Below, piece after piece: positions 63,001 to 64,000 of a stretch of 64,000 nucleotides of DNA. The translations under genes and the position numbers were made by a program. Each line of letters opens with the position of its first letter. Positions within the stretch are counted from its first letter, which is position 1. This stretch comes from Nocardia sp. CC227C (GTDB taxonomy: Bacteria > Actinomycetota > Actinomycetes > Mycobacteriales > Mycobacteriaceae): contig NZ_JASITE010000017.1 of NCBI RefSeq assembly GCF_030767025.1, positions 1 through 64,000 of the forward strand, given 5' to 3'. Below the pieces are notes generated by a model. The model did no database searches. It was not told the DNA's origin and was given only the letters and a program-made list of their open reading frames with translations.

Positions 63001-63400
63001 GCTGGCCGCCGGGGCGAGCGATGTGGTGCTGTTGACGCGGGCGCCGCGGGCGCTGCCGCCGCCGCTGGACGGGTTGGAGGATCGAATCGTCCTGGTGCAC
63101 TGCGATATCGCGGATCGCGACGACCTCGCGCATGTGCTGCACGATCTGCGGGAATGCGGGCCGCCCATTCGCGGGGTGGTGCATACGGGGCAGTGGCGGG
63201 CCGGGGCGGCCGCCAATGTGCTGGAGCTGACGGCGGCCGATGCTCCCGACTTCACGCTGCTGGTCGCGGTGGAGGACGGGGCGCGGGCGGAATTGGATCG
63301 GCTGGCCGCCGCGCACGGGTATCGGCGAGTGGTTCGGGTGGATTGGGAGGATGCCGCCCACCGCGTGTCGGATGACGGCACGCCGCACGCGCGGGGATGA
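60053..63400 (+). CDS. Polyketide-synthase-like protein with inactive KS, AT and KR regions
   Basis: 1115 residues laid out like a type I PKS. KS-like part 20-275: the active site reads DSGSAS (202-207), so Cys is Ser205; the HGTGT and KSNxGH histidine region is missing. Linker about 315-385, then a charged disordered stretch (390-480). AT-like part 505-800: GYGTGE (595-600) replaces GHSxGE, so catalytic Ser is Gly597, and the later His motif reads QAGAR. A Pro-rich stretch precedes a KR-like Rossmann part (960-1100, TGGLGPAG) that lacks the Ser-Tyr active site. No acyl carrier domain. The 3.3-kb frame has no stops. Not an active synthase; a scaffold or decaying gene are the alternatives. Confidence 0.75.
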   Translation: MSAGGAPDRPAPAPDHPAPTLPAVGVVGLARGAVSAAHGSAARADRTTRDGRATASDTSVDDGAPADGVGPAGSSIGAVRNEGPTTDHGRACTTVSRGATAGAGLPELGLDCPATEFDRPADFDQAWFGLTEVDAARLEPWQVAGLQLAVAALDDSGLGYSARGSSAAVVFGAAGCGPPGTDNLANRLSWALGLRGPSLMLDSGSASAAAAVDTAVRLLADESVPFVIAGGMDLPLSPDISIEDDEIGAGSDEFTVVIVHRVADARRGGIRMHAEITGVTDFSAIAGGRRIPLDLDSAHAHNDRLARLERGDEPPVLIALSGRDALEVHDTALHWAEQLGRHRSLREFAAATGRMLPGPVRAAVLGRDRDDAAAQLRSLAARIAAARQPVSAAERARRAERIEQAEQGRPVARSGRTEDGRSVARSERTVQVHRADRHERSGWREQGDRRQRDEEPQQRDEHREPQQLLQIGQQWRAPARRVETTEVRRGAVTEVFGPRAGAARGGVLFLCSGSSEPYPGMGRGLAARYPVFARALMDTADAVVAAGGPRVWTPRFGFGNGGGGAEFAQAATFVYQVAMAELLARWGIRADAVVGYGTGEMAAAAVAGGLSVADAARVVVEHSRIAARADHAATAVLEATATEAIRLVEPMRAAIAVAAIDSPRSVTVAGEARYIDALVRRAHRRTIFAQRLADQAGARRAAVPGPRYRELAPLLVDRLAGIAPRTPVVPLYSTTRAGAVLAAEMDAGYWGEHSRGPVNLTAALEHAAAEGLSTVLEIAPHPTLTPTVREHAPFRDSTHPVAARADEPPTLLRALARLHLEGRPLDWTALGPFTTPPPPRPHAHGALRQPHAIRSDRQYADATAPRHRGSAPNDQPQPDSTAPPSPAAASGDQHDPLTAAPQRSTTAPDDEPYPATARYQPATAAHYRRHPAAGASDHPVRWGYRVGSGGVAGPVPDVEVWAESTYVVTGGLGPAGVRAVCWLLAAGASDVVLLTRAPRALPPPLDGLEDRIVLVHCDIADRDDLAHVLHDLRECGPPIRGVVHTGQWRAGAAANVLELTAADAPDFTLLVAVEDGARAELDRLAAAHGYRRVVRVDWEDAAHRVSDDGTPHARG

Positions 63401-63407
63401 TGGCCGA

Positions 63408-63797
63408 ATGGCGCAGCCTGTGGTCGACGTGAAGTGGAAGAAGGAGCCGGAGGAGCACGACTATCCGGCGGCGGCCGATTTCCTGGAATTGCTGGCCGAA
63501 CCCGAGGTGATCGACACCGTGGTGCGGGAGCTGCGGGCCGCACCGGTCGTGCACAAGAAGGCCAAGGACATTCTGCGGGCGGCCCGACTGGACCTCGCGC
63601 CCGCCATGAATCCGTACGTGCGGCGGGATCTGGAGAAGATCGTGGCCGGGAAGGCACTCTCGCCGATTCTGCTGGTGCGCGGCGACTTCCGCACCGGCGT
63701 CCCGCTCCAGATCGCCGACGGCTACCACCGAGTGTGCGCCGTGCACTACGCGGACGAGAACATCGCCATCCCGCTGAAGATCGCCGCCCTGCCCTGA
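63408..63797 (+). CDS. Small ParB/sulfiredoxin-like protein
   Basis: 129 residues from ATG 63408, eight bases after the PKS-like stop. Helical start (DYPAAADFLELLAEPEVIDTVVREL), then PILLVRGDFRTGVPLQIADGYHRVCAVHYADE, whose DGYHR echoes the DGHHR motif of ParB/sulfiredoxin-like domains. No DNA-binding part follows. Function unknown. Convergent with the S4-domain gene. Confidence 0.7.
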   Translation: MAQPVVDVKWKKEPEEHDYPAAADFLELLAEPEVIDTVVRELRAAPVVHKKAKDILRAARLDLAPAMNPYVRRDLEKIVAGKALSPILLVRGDFRTGVPLQIADGYHRVCAVHYADENIAIPLKIAALP

Positions 63798-63819
63798 GCG
63801 CGGCGCAACGGCCCGCGTA

Positions 63820-64000
63820 TCAGTCGCGCTCGGCCGCACCCGAGCGGCCCAGCAACCGGTCGGTCTCGCGCCGTTCGCGTTTGGTGGGACGGCCGGAGCC
63901 GCGATCGCGGCGCGGCATGGTGGCGACGAGCTGCGGGTCGGGCGGCGGCGGGCTGCGGTCGATCATGCACTGGGCGGCGACGGGTGCCCCGACGCGTTTG
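63820..64000 (-). CDS. S4-domain RNA-binding protein (HslR/Hsp15-like), C-terminal part
   Basis: Minus-strand frame open from the right edge to TGA at 63820-63822, about 59 residues visible: KRVGAPVAAQCMIDRSPPPP, then an RRDRGSGRPTKRERRETDRLLGR tail. This is the C-terminus of actinobacterial RNA-binding S4 proteins related to Hsp15, whose N-terminal S4 domain binds rRNA or tRNA. Start lies outside the window. Confidence 0.75.
   Translation of the reverse strand, partial: KRVGAPVAAQCMIDRSPPPPDPQLVATMPRRDRGSGRPTKRERRETDRLLGRSGAAERD

Noticed and set aside
60053..63400. Functional polyketide synthase
   Set aside because: All three recognisable domains lack catalytic residues and there is no acyl carrier domain.

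Overview
The window looks like chromosomal DNA of a Nocardia-type actinomycete (Mycobacteriales). It is very GC-rich, with frequent GTG starts and short operon overlaps. It carries the ponA, DUF2029, rpsF-ssb-rpsR-rplI and dnaB neighbourhood of M. tuberculosis (Rv0050-Rv0058), a mycobacterial-type DnaB intein and a second rpoB. The assignment rests on gene content read by eye; no search was run. Both edges cut genes: a class A penicillin-binding protein on the left and an S4 RNA-binding protein on the right.

Bases 1-21,417: ponA and a DUF2029/GT87 membrane glycosyltransferase are followed by about 16 kb of stress genes. These include three TerD-family proteins, a DUF475 TerC, three tandem AIM24 proteins, and a module of a coiled-coil protein, an HpcH-type lyase, a fused phosphoribosyltransferase/TRSP/StiP-like protein and a HAD phosphatase. 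A dihydroxyacetone kinase pair (dhaKL) and a PEP-mutase-family enzyme lie inside. A second GT87 protein closes the block, so the ter region sits between two GT87 paralogues inside a normally compact neighbourhood.

Bases 21,540-26,703: rpsF (with a leader able to mask its Shine-Dalgarno site), ssb, zinc-type rpsR and rplI, then 690 noncoding bases with DnaA-box-like sites, then dnaB with a 425-residue endonuclease-bearing intein.

Bases 26,784-32,449: an accessory stretch with an NDH-2-like oxidoreductase and ECF41-type sigma factor, gene remnants (DoxX, epimerase), RidA/HxlR, an hsp20 behind a CIRCE operator, a DUF1330 protein and CsbD.

Bases 32,615-40,133: an Asp23/Gls24 envelope-stress operon led by an ECF sigma factor and a zinc anti-sigma domain fused to Asp23, convergent with a stand-alone rpoB paralogue that has changes in the rifampicin pocket.

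Bases 40,356-47,450: a five-gene operon encoding SWIM zinc-finger, unknown, VWA, MoxR-type AAA+ and DUF5682-like proteins. I consider this one of the best candidates for a poorly described system.

Bases 47,552-64,000: mixed metabolism (methyltransferase, phytoene-dehydrogenase-like oxidase, LysR, DHFR-like, SGNH hydrolase, a flippase with a kinase-like centre, an odd isochorismatase, acyl-CoA synthetase, nitronate monooxygenase, metallo-beta-lactamase fold). It ends with a 1,115-residue polyketide-synthase-shaped protein in which the KS, AT and KR regions all lack catalytic residues. A 95-bp dispersed repeat occurs at 23,366 and, inverted, at 58,663.
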